Shown: positions 7,991-17,116 of the stretch, in pieces
Layout of the letters: every line of letters begins with the position of its first letter
Position numbering within the stretch: the stretch's first letter is position 1
Origin: an uncultured cyanobacterium
GTDB taxonomy: Bacteria > Cyanobacteriota > Cyanobacteriia > PCC-6307 > Cyanobiaceae
Assembly: GCA_903871775.1 (NCBI GenBank)
Contig: CAIQIA010000002.1
Location: 62,001-126,000 of the forward strand
DNA: 64,000 nt
Direction: 5' to 3'
Position numbers and translations under genes: made by a program
Notes under the pieces: model-generated
What the model was told of the DNA's origin: nothing
What the model saw: only the letters and a program-made list of their open reading frames with translations
Databases searched by the model: none

Positions 7991-9357
7991 TAGGCCTCGC
8001 CGGTGATCGAGAGGCCCTCGACCCACACGTGCGGGCACAGGCCCGAGGGGGTGAGCACCGGCGGTCCCTCCAGGGCGAGGATCGACCGCAGCAGGGTGCG
8101 GATGTCGCCGGCGACGGTGGCGGCCTCGATCGAACGCCGTTCACCGTTCTGGAGCAGCCAGCCGTCAAAGGGCAAGGAGAACAGCCCCTGGCTGGCCTTC
8201 ACACCGGCATGCAGCGCCGAGAGCGAATCGACCCACACCACACCGCTGGCGCTGTCGCGGCGCAGGCCGGTGTCGCCGCCGCCGCCGGCCGCCGCCTCAA
8301 CCACGAACCAGTCGGGGGAGACCGACGCCTTGGCGCCCATGGACCCATGGCCGGTGGGGGCCACGCCGAACTGGCGGGCCGTGGCCTCGCTGTGGAGAAA
8401 GTGGCTCAGCACGCCCGCCTCGATCAGCGGCAGGCGGCCCGTGGGGGTTCCTTCGCCGTCAAAGGCCGCAGCGGCGAGATGCAGCGGATGGCGCGGATCA
8501 TCGCTGAGGGTGAGAAAGGGCACCGCGAGGGTCTGGCCGATGGAGTCGCGGCTGGAGAGGCTGACCCCGTCGAGCACCGAGCGGGCATTGAACAGGTTGC
8601 TGAAGGCGCCGATGAGATCGAGGAACGCCTCCGGCGAGAAGACGCAGGGATAGGTGCCGGAGGCAATCGGCGCGTAATTGAGGTGGCTGATCGTCAGGGC
8701 CGCCGATTCTTCGAGGCAGCCCTGGATGTCGAGGTCGGCGGCACCGGGGGCCAGGCGCACGGCACCGGCGCTGCGGGGGCGACGGCCGGCCTCCTCGGCG
8801 CGGGCGTAGAGGTAAAGCGACGCCGAACTGGAGGCCTGCTGGCGGCAGGCGCCGGCGCTGTTGACGTACACCCGCTCGCTGCGCCGTTCCGCCAGGCCGT
8901 TGTAGGGAACGGTGGTGATGGCCCCGTGGCAATCAAGCAGCTGCCGCTCGGCATCCAGCAGGGTCTCGAGCAGCCGGCCGATGGGGCTGAGCCCACAGAG
9001 GGGACGTTCCAGCGGTTCCAGCGGTTCGGTGGCGCGGCATGACAGCTGCGGCGGATCCTCGCGATCGCCGAAGGCGCTGGCCTCCCGCGCCCCCCGCAGG
9101 GCCAGGGCCAGGCCGTCGGGAGAGAGGTCGGTGCAGCTGGTGATGCCGACACGGCCCTCACCATCCCAGGCCCGCACGGTCACGGCGCTGCGCTGGGCCC
9201 CCTTGAGCTGCCGGGGTTCCCCCCGGTCCACCTGCACCGACAGGTCGGTGCTGCAGGCGGCCCCCAGGTCCCACTGGTGCACGCCCTCCCGGCGGGCCAG
9301 ATCCGCGAGGGTGTCGTGCAGGGCGCCGGCGTCGAGGTCAGAAACGGCTGGGGTCAT
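7990..9357 (-). CDS. pmbA: TldE/PmbA-type metalloprotease-homologue subunit
   Basis: PmbA/TldE pairs with TldD to form a heterodimeric protease that cleaves unfolded peptides and matures some modified peptides. The 455-residue product has family signatures such as GSMGAKASVSPDWFVVEAA, GVWVDSLSALHAGVKAS-like sequence and QGLFSLPFDGWLLQNGE. As is normal for the TldE partner, no HExxxH zinc site is seen. ATG 9357 is used because more upstream starts lie inside tldD; a single base separates the two genes. Same strand as tldD and fmt. Confidence 0.93.
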   Translation of the reverse strand: MTPAVSDLDAGALHDTLADLARREGVHQWDLGAACSTDLSVQVDRGEPRQLKGAQRSAVTVRAWDGEGRVGITSCTDLSPDGLALALRGAREASAFGDREDPPQLSCRATEPLEPLERPLCGLSPIGRLLETLLDAERQLLDCHGAITTVPYNGLAERRSERVYVNSAGACRQQASSSASLYLYARAEEAGRRPRSAGAVRLAPGAADLDIQGCLEESAALTISHLNYAPIASGTYPCVFSPEAFLDLIGAFSNLFNARSVLDGVSLSSRDSIGQTLAVPFLTLSDDPRHPLHLAAAAFDGEGTPTGRLPLIEAGVLSHFLHSEATARQFGVAPTGHGSMGAKASVSPDWFVVEAAAGGGGDTGLRRDSASGVVWVDSLSALHAGVKASQGLFSLPFDGWLLQNGERRSIEAATVAGDIRTLLRSILALEGPPVLTPSGLCPHVWVEGLSITGEA

Positions 9358-9358
9358 C

Positions 9359-10798
9359 TCAGCGCCCCCCCACCGTGATGGCGTCGACCTTGATGTGGGG
9401 CTGGCCCACGGTGACGTAGATGCTGCCGCTGACCGAGCCGCAGAACCCGGCCGCCAGATCGAGGTCGTTGGCACACATCGAGATGCGCGGCATCACGGTC
9501 TCGGCATCGCCGATCAACGTGGCCCCCTTCACCGGCTTGCCGAGGGTGCCGTTCTCAATCAGATAGCCCTCTTCGACGGAGAAGTTGAACTGGCCCGTGG
9601 GACCGACGCTGCCGCCGCCCATCACCTTGCAATAGAGGCCCCGGTCGATCGAAGCGATCAGGTCATCGGGGCTGTGGGGCCCGGCGGCGATGAAGGTGTT
9701 GCGCATGCGGCTGGCGGCGGGGAAGGCATGGCTCTGGCGACGGCCGCTGCCGGTGCGGCGATGGCCGGTGCGCAGTTCGCCGGCCCGGTCCGACAGGAAG
9801 GCCCGCAGGATGCCGTTCTCGATCAGCACCGTGCGCTGCGGTTCCAGACCCTCGTCGTCCATCGAGAGGCTGCCGAAGGCGCCGGGGGAGAGGCCCTCAT
9901 CGATGGCCGTGAGCGCTTCGTGGGCGATGGGCTGACCGAGCCGGTCGGCGAAGGGGGTGGTCCCCCGTTCGATCTGGGTGGTCTCGAGCAGATGCCCGCA
10001 GGCCTCATGGAAGATGACCCCCCCGAAACGATTGGCCAGCACCACCGGGTAGGTGCCCGCCTCCACGACCTCGGCGTAGAGCATGGCGGCACTGCTCGCA
10101 GCCAGGTCAACGGCTGTGGCCTCGGCGTCCCAGCGCCTGAGGTCGTCGGGATCATCGGAGCTGCCGTAGCGCCGGGCGACGCTGGAGCGGTGGTCGCCAT
10201 CGGCGGCCAGCAGGCTCAGCCCCAGGGTCTGGTGCAACCGCAGATCCCGGCGGAAGGTGCCGTCGCTGGCCGCCACCAGCACCTCCTGCCAGTCGCGGGA
10301 GTAACTGCCCCGTCGGGCCTGCACATGGCGGCCGTGCTGCAGCAGCTTCGCGGTGCCGTCCAGCAGCCGCTCCGCCACCTCCGCCACCCCGGGACAACGG
10401 GCCAGGCCGTCGCCGCGGTCGGCCCCCAGGTCCCGCAGGGACGGCAGGCCTTCGAAAGGGGCGCCGCCGCCGGTCCCGCTGACGCCGACCCCAGGAAGAT
10501 CAAGCCCCAGCATGCCCAGGGCCTGACCCAGGGCCTGGCGCAGGCCGCCGTCGCTGAGGTCATTGGTGCTGACGAATCCGTCGCGGGTGCCGCTGCCGCG
10601 GCCCCGGAACACTCGAATGCCCGCACCACTGCCGAAAGAGGGGCTCACGCTGGTGACCCGCTCCTGTTCGGCCAGCAGGGAGAGGCGATCCCCCGTTTCA
10701 AGAAAGACCTCCACCAGATCGGCCCCGGCGGCGGTGCCGGCCGCCAGCAGGGCCTCCAGCCGGGTCCGCCACAAGGGGTCGGCGAAGCAGATGGCCAT
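9359..10798 (-). CDS. tldD: TldD zinc metalloprotease subunit
   Basis: Catalytic partner of PmbA/TldE. The 479-residue product contains the zinc motif HEACGH (HExxxH) in [17 protein letters not shown], followed by conserved blocks [38 protein letters not shown] and [17 protein letters not shown]-like sequence. It lies between acsF (two bases upstream) and pmbA (one base downstream), so the three are likely one transcript. No sign of truncation. Confidence 0.95.
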   Translation of the reverse strand: MAICFADPLWRTRLEALLAAGTAAGADLVEVFLETGDRLSLLAEQERVTSVSPSFGSGAGIRVFRGRGSGTRDGFVSTNDLSDGGLRQALGQALGMLGLDLPGVGVSGTGGGAPFEGLPSLRDLGADRGDGLARCPGVAEVAERLLDGTAKLLQHGRHVQARRGSYSRDWQEVLVAASDGTFRRDLRLHQTLGLSLLAADGDHRSSVARRYGSSDDPDDLRRWDAEATAVDLAASSAAMLYAEVVEAGTYPVVLANRFGGVIFHEACGHLLETTQIERGTTPFADRLGQPIAHEALTAIDEGLSPGAFGSLSMDDEGLEPQRTVLIENGILRAFLSDRAGELRTGHRRTGSGRRQSHAFPAASRMRNTFIAAGPHSPDDLIASIDRGLYCKVMGGGSVGPTGQFNFSVEEGYLIENGTLGKPVKGATLIGDAETVMPRISMCANDLDLAAGFCGSVSGSIYVTVGQPHIKVDAITVGGR

Positions 10799-10800
10799 GC

Positions 10801-11883
10801 TCAGCGCACCGCCGGTTGGTAGCGGTCGCTGACGAGGGGGGGCAGCAGGAACAGACGGGCCATCTCGACCACATTGCCCAGCAGGGAGGGCAGCTTGCGC
10901 AGCAGCTTCAGGGGGGCCGGCGCCGAGGATTCGTCGATGCGCGCCAGGATTTCGTTGCGACCGACCAGGCGCTCCAGGCCGGCGAAGAACGCCGGGTGAG
11001 CCACATCAAGAACGACCGGGAAGATGCGCGCTGATGTCTCGTTGGTCTTCTCGATCACCAGCTTGTCGTAGCTGCGGGCATCCAGACCGAGGGCCTCGTA
11101 GAACTCCTTGCGGGCGACATCGCGCACGTACATGGTGGCGAAGACGGCCAGCAGAAAGAACCGGCACCAGAGACGGGAAATGGGACCGCGCACCGTATCG
11201 GGCTGGGCCTTCATCAGGGCGTCGAAGAAATCACCATGGCGGTTCTCATCCTGGCACCAGTTCTCGAAGAAGTTGAAGATCGGGAAGATCTTGCTTTCCG
11301 GATGCTGCTCGAGATGGCGGAAGATGGTGATGTAACGCCAGTAGCCGATCTTCTCAGAGAGGTAGGTGGCGTAGAAAATGAACTTGGGCTGGAAGTAGGT
11401 GTAGGCCTTGTTGGCCGTCAGGAAGCCCAGATCGAGCTGGACCCCGAAGTCACCCATGGCCTTGTTGAGGAAGCCGGCGTGGCGGGCCTCGTCGCGGGCC
11501 ATATGGGCGAAGCACTCGGCCAGCAGCGGATTGCGGCTCTTGATGCGACGGCTCAGTTCTTTGTAAAGCAGAAAGCCGGAGAATTCGGAGGTGCAGCTCT
11601 GCTCGAGGAACTCGACGAACACCCGTCGGGTCTCGGGATCCATCTGCTCGGCGGCACCGTCAAAGGCGGCGTCACGCACGAAGTGGTGGCGGTTGTAGTC
11701 CTTGCGGAACTCTTCGCAGATCGCCTCCAGTTCGACCTGGTTGGGCCGCAGGTCCATGGCGGCCATGGCCTCGAAGTCGGTGGTGTAGAAGCGCGGCGTG
11801 AGGATCGTGTCCTTCACAGGCTCCTTGATCGCCGGCTGGCCGGCGGCATCGGGAGCATCGGCAAGGGCGCTGGGGGGAACCAT
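10801..11883 (-). CDS. acsF: Mg-protoporphyrin IX monomethyl ester (oxidative) cyclase AcsF
   Basis: Di-iron, oxygen-dependent enzyme that closes the isocyclic (E) ring of chlorophyll, giving protochlorophyllide. The 360-residue product is the usual length. Ferritin-like helices carry the carboxylate/His ligands: [31 protein letters not shown] and [11 protein letters not shown], the latter two DExRH motifs. It is a membrane-associated thylakoid enzyme. It sits 46 bases after the DUF2996 gene and two bases before tldD. This is strong evidence that the organism is an oxygenic phototroph. Paralogues for low oxygen (ChlA-type) exist in some cyanobacteria; which form this is cannot be decided here. 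Confidence 0.97.
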   Translation of the reverse strand: MVPPSALADAPDAAGQPAIKEPVKDTILTPRFYTTDFEAMAAMDLRPNQVELEAICEEFRKDYNRHHFVRDAAFDGAAEQMDPETRRVFVEFLEQSCTSEFSGFLLYKELSRRIKSRNPLLAECFAHMARDEARHAGFLNKAMGDFGVQLDLGFLTANKAYTYFQPKFIFYATYLSEKIGYWRYITIFRHLEQHPESKIFPIFNFFENWCQDENRHGDFFDALMKAQPDTVRGPISRLWCRFFLLAVFATMYVRDVARKEFYEALGLDARSYDKLVIEKTNETSARIFPVVLDVAHPAFFAGLERLVGRNEILARIDESSAPAPLKLLRKLPSLLGNVVEMARLFLLPPLVSDRYQPAVR

Positions 11884-11929
11884 CCGGCTTGGAGACTGGT
11901 CTGACCGCCCATCGTAAGGGGCGCCTGGC

Positions 11930-12382
11930 TCAGTTGGGCCCGAGCCATTTCTGGCCGTTAAGCCGCTGCACCGTTCGGCTCACCAGCAGGGCCAGGGTCG
12001 TCTTCTTCTCGTCGATCAGGAAGGACTCCAGCAGGCTGGGGTCGGCGCCGGCCTCGGCCACGGCAATGGTCTTGGGGGCCTGGATGTCGTCACGGGTGAA
12101 ACAGAGCCAGAAGCGACGGGCTCCGGGCAGCTCCCCCACCACCTGCCAGCAGGGCTCACCCACCACCGGCATCGGGGCCTGCTCCAGCCGGAGGCTGGGT
12201 TCGGGGCCGCCGTAGCGACGGATCTCGCTGGCGAGGGCCGGCAGCAGCACCTCCGGCACAAAGCTCGCAAACGGCTGATCTTCGGGCTTGGGGGCAGGAG
12301 CGGCCTTGGGGGCAGGAGCGGCCTTGGGGGCTGGGGCGGCCTTGGGGGCACCGGCGGTGGGCAGGCTCTCCGGTTCGCTCAC
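11930..12382 (-). CDS. DUF2996-type cyanobacterial protein
   Basis: A 150-residue protein with a positively charged Ala/Pro/Lys repeat at the N-terminus (about residues 11-32, APKA units) followed by a compact domain. The domain contains [31 protein letters not shown] and [19 protein letters not shown]. The pattern matches the cyanobacterial/plastid DUF2996 family, whose function is unknown to me. It lies directly upstream of acsF on the same strand, so co-expression with chlorophyll synthesis is possible. Confidence 0.8.
   Translation of the reverse strand: MSEPESLPTAGAPKAAPAPKAAPAPKAAPAPKPEDQPFASFVPEVLLPALASEIRRYGGPEPSLRLEQAPMPVVGEPCWQVVGELPGARRFWLCFTRDDIQAPKTIAVAEAGADPSLLESFLIDEKKTTLALLVSRTVQRLNGQKWLGPN
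12287..12345. repeat. 18-bp tandem repeat in the DUF2996 gene
   Basis: Three near-perfect copies of an 18-bp unit beginning cttgggggcaggagcggc (12287, 12305, 12323) plus a partial fourth. On the minus strand they encode the period-six Ala/Pro/Lys segment near the N-terminus. Copy number may vary by slippage without a frame change because the unit is a multiple of three. Confidence 0.85.
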
Positions 12383-12432
12383 GGCACGGCGACGGCTGGG
12401 CGCAGGTTAGGCCAGTCGTGCCGCCGCCCGGG

Positions 12433-12900
12433 TCACCAGCTGCCGTCGTCCGGCCGGTCCCAGTCGTCGCCGGAGGCCGTCGGTTCCGGCGACGGCTCCG
12501 CCTGCGGGGCACGCACCACCCGGTAGGGCACCGACACCGTCGGCGCCGGAGCGAAGGGATCGCGCTCGGGCCAGGGCTCGGGGCGGAAGGGTTGCGTGGG
12601 CTCGAAGGGTTGACGGGAGTCCAGGGGATCCTCCGGCGCCGGAGCAGCGGCAGGGCGACGCAACCGCCTCCGCAGGGGCTCCGACGGGCCTGCTCCGACC
12701 AGGGCCAGCAGAGCCGAACCGGCCCCGACCGCCGCACCGCCCCCAGCCCCCAGCAGGATCAGGCTGCCCAGGGGCAGCGACGGGGTGGTCCAGAGCAGCA
12801 GCCGCAGCCGGGCCGGTTCCCCCCGGTTGAGCAGGCCGAGCCCCAGGGCGGCCAGCAGGGGGAGCAGGACGGGCAGCAGCAGCAGGGCGCGCAGGGTCAT
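12433..12900 (-). CDS. Small membrane protein with Pro-rich tail
   Basis: A 155-residue protein, family not recognised. Two hydrophobic segments (about residues 3-22 and 40-68) suggest a membrane hairpin. The second half is a Pro/Glu/Arg-rich soluble tail with QPFEPTQPFRPEPWPERDPF. The start ATG overlaps the ubiX stop by four bases (ATGA), which argues for co-expression with ubiX. A 50-base gap separates it from the DUF2996 gene. Confidence 0.7.
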   Translation of the reverse strand: MTLRALLLLPVLLPLLAALGLGLLNRGEPARLRLLLWTTPSLPLGSLILLGAGGGAAVGAGSALLALVGAGPSEPLRRRLRRPAAAPAPEDPLDSRQPFEPTQPFRPEPWPERDPFAPAPTVSVPYRVVRAPQAEPSPEPTASGDDWDRPDDGSW

Positions 12901-13556
12901 GGCCTCCGGTCAGGCCGCTCGCTGGGGTCGATGGGTCCCTGCCAGCGGCGCAGGTCCCCGAGCTGGTAACCCAGCACATCCAGAATCCGGGCCACCAGGA
13001 AATCGACCATGTCGTCCAGGCTGCTGGGCTGGTGATACCAGGCCGGGATGGGGGGGGCAATCCGGGCACCCGCCTCGGCCAGGGTGGTGAGGTTGCGCAG
13101 ATGGATGAGGTTCCACGGCATCTCCCGGGGGGCGATCACCAGCGGACGGGCCTCCTTGAGGTGCACGTCGGCACAGCGTTCGATCAGATCCTGGGCCACA
13201 CCGGCCGCCAGCCGCCCCACGGTTCCCATCGTGGCCGGCAGGATCAGCATGCCCCGGGTGCGGTAGCTGCCGCTGGCGGGGGGGGCCGCCTGATCATTCC
13301 AGCGATGGCAGCGCAGCTGCCCCCGCAGGCTGCCGCAATGGCGCCGCAGCACCTGAGCCTGCTCCTCCGGGGCCACCGGCAGGTGCAGACCCAGCTCGGC
13401 CCGCCAGACCTCGAAGGCGCCTCGGCTGAGGATCAGATCAACGCTCTGATCGGCCTCGAGCAGCCACTGCAGGGCCCGCAGGGCGAGCACCTGCGCCGAG
13501 GCCCCGCAGACCGCGAGCAGCAACGGCGGCTGAGCCGCCGCCTCAGTCGAGCTCAT
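12897..13556 (-). CDS. ubiX: UbiX-type flavin prenyltransferase
   Basis: Makes the prenylated FMN cofactor used by UbiD-type decarboxylases, in cyanobacteria probably for plastoquinone synthesis. The 219-residue product has the family blocks MLILPATMGTVGRLAAGVAQ, DVHLKEARPLVIAPREMPWN and RNLTTLAEAGARIAPPIPAW. The GASA segment near the N-terminus (LAVCGASAQ) corresponds to the FMN-binding G(A/S)S region. It overlaps the RNB gene end by 14 bases and the next gene by four. Confidence 0.93.
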   Translation of the reverse strand: MSSTEAAAQPPLLLAVCGASAQVLALRALQWLLEADQSVDLILSRGAFEVWRAELGLHLPVAPEEQAQVLRRHCGSLRGQLRCHRWNDQAAPPASGSYRTRGMLILPATMGTVGRLAAGVAQDLIERCADVHLKEARPLVIAPREMPWNLIHLRNLTTLAEAGARIAPPIPAWYHQPSSLDDMVDFLVARILDVLGYQLGDLRRWQGPIDPSERPDRRP

Positions 13557-15861
13557 CCTCGCCGTCCTCGGCGGGGCTCAGCGCACCGTTGGCGGAGACG
13601 GGATCGGTGTCGTGATCGCCGATGAACTCCTCGCCCTCGGGCAGCACCACGGCCAGATCGATCTGGTTCCGCAGCACATCAAGCTTGAGCACCTCGACCT
13701 CGACACTGTCCCCGAGCTTGTAGGTGCGTCGGTTCTTGCGGCCCACGAGGCGGTGCTGGCGGGAGCGGTACTCGTACCAGTCGTCCTTGAGGGAGCTCAC
13801 GTGCACCAGCCCCTCCACCTGGCTGGGGGGGAGTTCGACGAAGAAGCCATAGCTCTGCACGCCGCTGATGACGCCCGTGAGGGTCTGGCCGACGAGGGGT
13901 TCGGCGGCCCGGGCCTGGGCCAGGGCGATCACATCGGCCTCCATCTCGTCGGCCACACGGCTGCGGCCGTTGAGCCTGGCCGCCAGTCCAGCGGCCAGGG
14001 CGTCCTGGAAGGGTGTCAGCTGACCGGGGGTGAGCAGCGGCCAGTCGGCCTGGCCGTGGCAGCTGTCGCTGCCGAGGTCGAGGCGGGTCTTGTGGCGCAC
14101 GCTGGGCCGGTCCTTGCCGTCGGTGAGCAGGCTCACCAGAACGGTCTGGTTCCAGAGGGCGCCGTAGTGGAGGGCGGCCGCCCCCCACGGGGCATAGGCC
14201 ACAGGCTCGGCCGCCAGGGCATTGGCCGCCGGCAGGGTCGACAGCTGCACCGGACGGCACAGCTCCCGCAGCACCTGCAGCAGCACCCGGGCCCGGTCAC
14301 TGGCGGCCAGGGCATCGGCCAGGGCCTGGGGCGCGGGGGCATTGCCGTCGGCGGCCAGTTCGAGGGGCACCTCCAGGCCGATCGCCAGCTTGACCACGTC
14401 GTTGAGGTCAGCGGGGTCGGGACCCGGCTGCACCTGGAACAGCACCGGCAGCTCCAGGGCGGCGGCGTGGCGACCGAAGGCCTGTTCGGCCGGCCGCAGC
14501 AGCTCCCGCAGCCACCCCACCGGATCGGCGGGATCGCTGCTGCGGAACCATCCCTGGCGGCGCTGGTCGGGCAGACCGCCGGCGAGGTTGTCGAGCTTGG
14601 GCAGGGGGGGCAGGGGCAGGGGAAGGTCAAGACTGCCCTCCGCCTGGCGCCGGCTACGCAGGCTGGTGACCAGGGTCTGCAGCTGTTCGAGCAGGGGGAG
14701 ATGGGCCTTGAGGGCCTTGAGGGCCGCCGGGGTCGTGCGGGCCTTGGGTTTGCGGGCCAGCCAGGCCTCCAGGGCCGCACGATCCACCAGGGCCGCCGGC
14801 CTGACCTTGCTCAGGCAGAAGCGGTAGTGCTGCAGCACGCCATCGTCGGAAAGGTCGAGGGCCACCGACACGGCGTCCTGCTCCCGGTCGGTGGCAAAGG
14901 CGGCGGCCTTCTGGAGGGTCGGCGGCAGCAGGGGCCACCAGCCATCCCCGAGGGCGATGGCCTCCCCCCGGCGACGGATCCAGCGGTCCATGGGGCCGTC
15001 AAGGGTCAGGCGTTCGGCGAGGGCCGGGCTGTGCAACCACAGCCTCAGGCCACCGTCGACGGTCTCCAGAGACACGGCCGGCAGGATCGGGGCGTCGGCC
15101 CCCTCCCACCCCCGGAAACCGAGGGTGACAAGCCCGGTGAGGTCCTCCCGTCCGGTGGCCGTCGGCTGTCGCAGGGCCGCCCGGCCGCCGTACCCCTCGC
15201 CGTCGAGGCGGTGTCGGGCCAGCAGCAGCTCCCGGTCGGCCTGGGCACCTCCCTTGATCGACAGCGAGCGGGCCACGTGGCCCCGGGCGGGGAACTGCCC
15301 CACCGGGAAACGGTCGACCGCCACATCCACCACCGCCTCGTCATGGCGGTCGGCGTGGTCGGCGTCGCTGGCGTCGAGATGGACGGGAGCCTGCAGGCGG
15401 TCATCCAGGGGGACCGCCACGACGGCGCCATCCTCCTGGCGCTGCACCTGGGCCAGCACATGGGTGTTGGCCCGCTCGAGGATGCACTGGACGCCCCCTT
15501 CCGGGGAGCGTCGACGGCCCCCGTCCCGGAGCACGCGCACCAGCACCCGGTCACCGTTCCAGGCGTGGTTGAGCTGGTGGTCACGGATGTAGATGTCTTC
15601 ACCGCCGTCGTCCCGCAGGGCGAAGCAGAACCCCTTGCTCGAGCAGCGCAGGCGGGCCTCCACCAGGTCATCGACGGCACAGCGGCTGATGCCGTCCGCG
15701 TCGCGCTTCACGAGGCCGAGCTGTTCGAGGGCCGCCAGGGCCAGATCCAGCTGGGTCCGGTCGCTGTCGCTGCCGAGGTCGAGCCTGCTGCTCAGATCGG
15801 CCACGGGCAGGGATGCGGGCGCCTTGAGCTGTTCGAGCAGATCGGCGACGGAAAACTTCAT
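13543..15861 (-). CDS. RNase II/R (RNB) family protein with altered catalytic motif
   Basis: A 772-residue protein with RNase R-like architecture. A cold-shock-like segment lies near residues 73-115 (KGFCFALRDDGGEDIYIRD). A central RNB region follows, and a C-terminal S1 domain (GVISGVQSYGFFVELPPSQV, VEGLVHVSSLKDDWYEYRS) precedes an acidic tail. In active RNB enzymes the metal site is a cluster of four Asp ending in DxDDA. The equivalent stretch near residue 250 reads FRGWEGADAPILPAVSLET, with a single Asp. The protein may therefore bind RNA without cleaving it, or use a diverged site. It overlaps the downstream ubiX start and its ATG overlaps the upstream gene's stop. Confidence 0.85.
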   Translation of the reverse strand: MKFSVADLLEQLKAPASLPVADLSSRLDLGSDSDRTQLDLALAALEQLGLVKRDADGISRCAVDDLVEARLRCSSKGFCFALRDDGGEDIYIRDHQLNHAWNGDRVLVRVLRDGGRRRSPEGGVQCILERANTHVLAQVQRQEDGAVVAVPLDDRLQAPVHLDASDADHADRHDEAVVDVAVDRFPVGQFPARGHVARSLSIKGGAQADRELLLARHRLDGEGYGGRAALRQPTATGREDLTGLVTLGFRGWEGADAPILPAVSLETVDGGLRLWLHSPALAERLTLDGPMDRWIRRRGEAIALGDGWWPLLPPTLQKAAAFATDREQDAVSVALDLSDDGVLQHYRFCLSKVRPAALVDRAALEAWLARKPKARTTPAALKALKAHLPLLEQLQTLVTSLRSRRQAEGSLDLPLPLPPLPKLDNLAGGLPDQRRQGWFRSSDPADPVGWLRELLRPAEQAFGRHAAALELPVLFQVQPGPDPADLNDVVKLAIGLEVPLELAADGNAPAPQALADALAASDRARVLLQVLRELCRPVQLSTLPAANALAAEPVAYAPWGAAALHYGALWNQTVLVSLLTDGKDRPSVRHKTRLDLGSDSCHGQADWPLLTPGQLTPFQDALAAGLAARLNGRSRVADEMEADVIALAQARAAEPLVGQTLTGVISGVQSYGFFVELPPSQVEGLVHVSSLKDDWYEYRSRQHRLVGRKNRRTYKLGDSVEVEVLKLDVLRNQIDLAVVLPEGEEFIGDHDTDPVSANGALSPAEDGEDELD

Positions 15862-16235
15862 GCGGGCGGAACCGGGGGTGCGGGGGCGGAGCGGCCGCCA
15901 CCGTGAGGCTCGGTCTCGCCACCAATCGACTCACTGTAGGCAGCAGCCGGTTCAGCCCTCACCGCCCCCAGCAGCAGCCGCAGGCCGATCACGACGAAGC
16001 CGGCGGCCGCCAGCAACTGCAGCAGATCGGTGGGCACCACCTGGGCCAGGGAGCCCCCCGCCACCGCCCCCACCAGGCTGGCGAGCACCAGGGCCGAGGC
16101 ACTGCCGGCGAAGACCAGCAGGGGCCTGTCGCTGCTGCCGCTGAGGGCCATGGTGGCGAGCTGGGTCTTGTCGCCCAGTTCGGCGAGGAAGACCGTCGAG
16201 AAGGTGGACCCCAGCAGCAGCAGTTCGGGCGACAT
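15858..16235 (-). CDS. Half-size UPF0016/GDT1 family Mn(2+)/cation exchanger subunit
   Basis: A 125-residue membrane protein with the family signature E-x-G-D-K-(T/S): [18 protein letters not shown]. Eukaryotic GDT1/TMEM165 and cyanobacterial Mnx have two such repeats; this gene encodes one repeat (three hydrophobic segments) plus a soluble Pro/Gly-rich tail. A second one-repeat gene lies immediately upstream on the same strand, so the pair probably makes a heterodimeric exporter of Mn from the cytoplasm or into the thylakoid. Its stop overlaps the RNB-protein ATG (ATGA). Confidence 0.9.
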   Translation of the reverse strand: MSPELLLLGSTFSTVFLAELGDKTQLATMALSGSSDRPLLVFAGSASALVLASLVGAVAGGSLAQVVPTDLLQLLAAAGFVVIGLRLLLGAVRAEPAAAYSESIGGETEPHGGGRSAPAPPVPPA

Positions 16236-16254
16236 CAGTGGCAGACGGGCGGCG

Positions 16255-16602
16255 TCAGTGGAAAAGAGGCGGCAGATGCAGCAGGCGGCTGGCGGATCCC
16301 AGCCCCAGCCAGCCCCCGAGCACCACCATCAGCCCTCCGGCCAGCAGTTCGAGGCGCTGGGGGGGAAGCCAGCGGGACAGCCAGCGACCGGCCAGCACCC
16401 CCAGCAGGCTGCTGGCCACCAGGGCGGTCGCCGCCCCGGCGAACACGAGCCAGGGCCGCCCCGACTGGGCCGACAGCAGCAGCGTGGCGATCTGGGTCTT
16501 GTCCCCCAGTTCCGCCAGGAACACCGTCACGAAGGTGGAGGCCAGCAGGGCCAGGGCTCCGGTCGCCGGGCGGGGCTCAGGATCGGCGGATGGAGCGGTC
16601 AA
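16255..16602 (-). CDS. Second half-size UPF0016/GDT1 family exchanger subunit
   Basis: Companion of the gene at 15858: about 115 residues with [20 protein letters not shown] and two further hydrophobic segments, ending in a His/Leu-rich tail. No ATG is available near the N-terminal hydrophobic segment; TTG 16602 and GTG 16629 are both in frame, and TTG is used here. It overlaps the end of the upstream YkgJ-like gene by about 26 bases. Two consecutive single-repeat genes match the split arrangement described for some cyanobacteria as hemi-manganese exchangers. Confidence 0.85.
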   Translation of the reverse strand: MTAPSADPEPRPATGALALLASTFVTVFLAELGDKTQIATLLLSAQSGRPWLVFAGAATALVASSLLGVLAGRWLSRWLPPQRLELLAGGLMVVLGGWLGLGSASRLLHLPPLFH

Positions 16603-16933
16603 AACGGCTGCGCTCGACGCTGCGCCCACCGTATTCGACCCGGATCTGCTGCTGGCAGCAGGCGATGGCGAAGGCATCCCGCTCCACCGCCGGGATGCCG
16701 AACCGCACCGCAAGCCCCTCCACCCGGCAGAACGCCGGCCGATCGGCATAAATGCGGCAGCGCCGACCACCGGTGTCGTAGTGGCGGCACCAGCCGTCAG
16801 GCCCCACCATCGACAGGTACAGGGTCCGTTCGTCGGCATCGAGGGCCTCGAGGGCCTCCGGCCGGCGCTCGGGATCCAGACGGCAGCAGGCACCGCAACC
16901 GCTCATGCAGCGCCAGCCATGACAAGCCGTCAC
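16577..16933 (-). CDS. YkgJ-type cysteine-cluster protein
   Basis: About 118 residues with the compact cysteine cluster [14 protein letters not shown], followed by [22 protein letters not shown] and a late CC pair ([10 protein letters not shown]). This fits the YkgJ/UPF0153 family of putative zinc- or iron-sulfur-binding proteins of unknown role. Start set at GTG 16933 (VTACHGW) because a longer frame (ATG 17026) would run into psb30 on the other strand. The gene lies upstream of the two exchanger halves on the same strand. Confidence 0.8.
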   Translation of the reverse strand: MTACHGWRCMSGCGACCRLDPERRPEALEALDADERTLYLSMVGPDGWCRHYDTGGRRCRIYADRPAFCRVEGLAVRFGIPAVERDAFAIACCQQQIRVEYGGRSVERSRFDRSIRRS

Positions 16934-16974
16934 GGCCGGCCCCCCCGGCCCCGGGCGAAGCCGGCGGCGGCCCG

Positions 16975-17004
16975 TAAACTCGGCGCGGAACCATTGGGAG
17001 AGAG
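16975..17004 (+). promoter_or_regulatory. Putative psb30 -10 element and ribosome binding site
   Basis: TAAACT at 16975-16980 resembles a -10 hexamer 28 bases before the psb30 start. The purine tract gggagagag at 16996-17004 is a good Shine-Dalgarno match ending four bases before the ATG at 17009. No convincing -35 was found; assignment is by sequence likeness only. Confidence 0.4.
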
Positions 17005-17008
17005 TTTC

Positions 17009-17116
17009 ATGGGCATCGATGTCCACCTGATCGCCAATTTCGCCGCCCTGGCGCTCATCACCCTGGCCGGCCCGGCGGTGGTCTTCATCCTCTTCTACCG
17101 GCGCGGCGCCCTCTGA
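17009..17116 (+). CDS. psb30: Photosystem II protein Psb30 (Ycf12)
   Basis: A 35-residue single-helix thylakoid protein that binds at the periphery of the photosystem II core near cytochrome b559 and PsbJ. The helix [20 protein letters not shown] and the terminal RRGAL match the family. A clear ribosome binding site precedes ATG 17009. The last 22 bases overlap the convergent ClC-type gene. Monocistronic by context. Confidence 0.92.
   Translation: MGIDVHLIANFAALALITLAGPAVVFILFYRRGAL

Noticed and set aside
13612-15906. 764-residue open frame antisense to the RNB-family gene
   Set aside because: Same reason: low-complexity shadow of a long GC-rich gene; no motifs.
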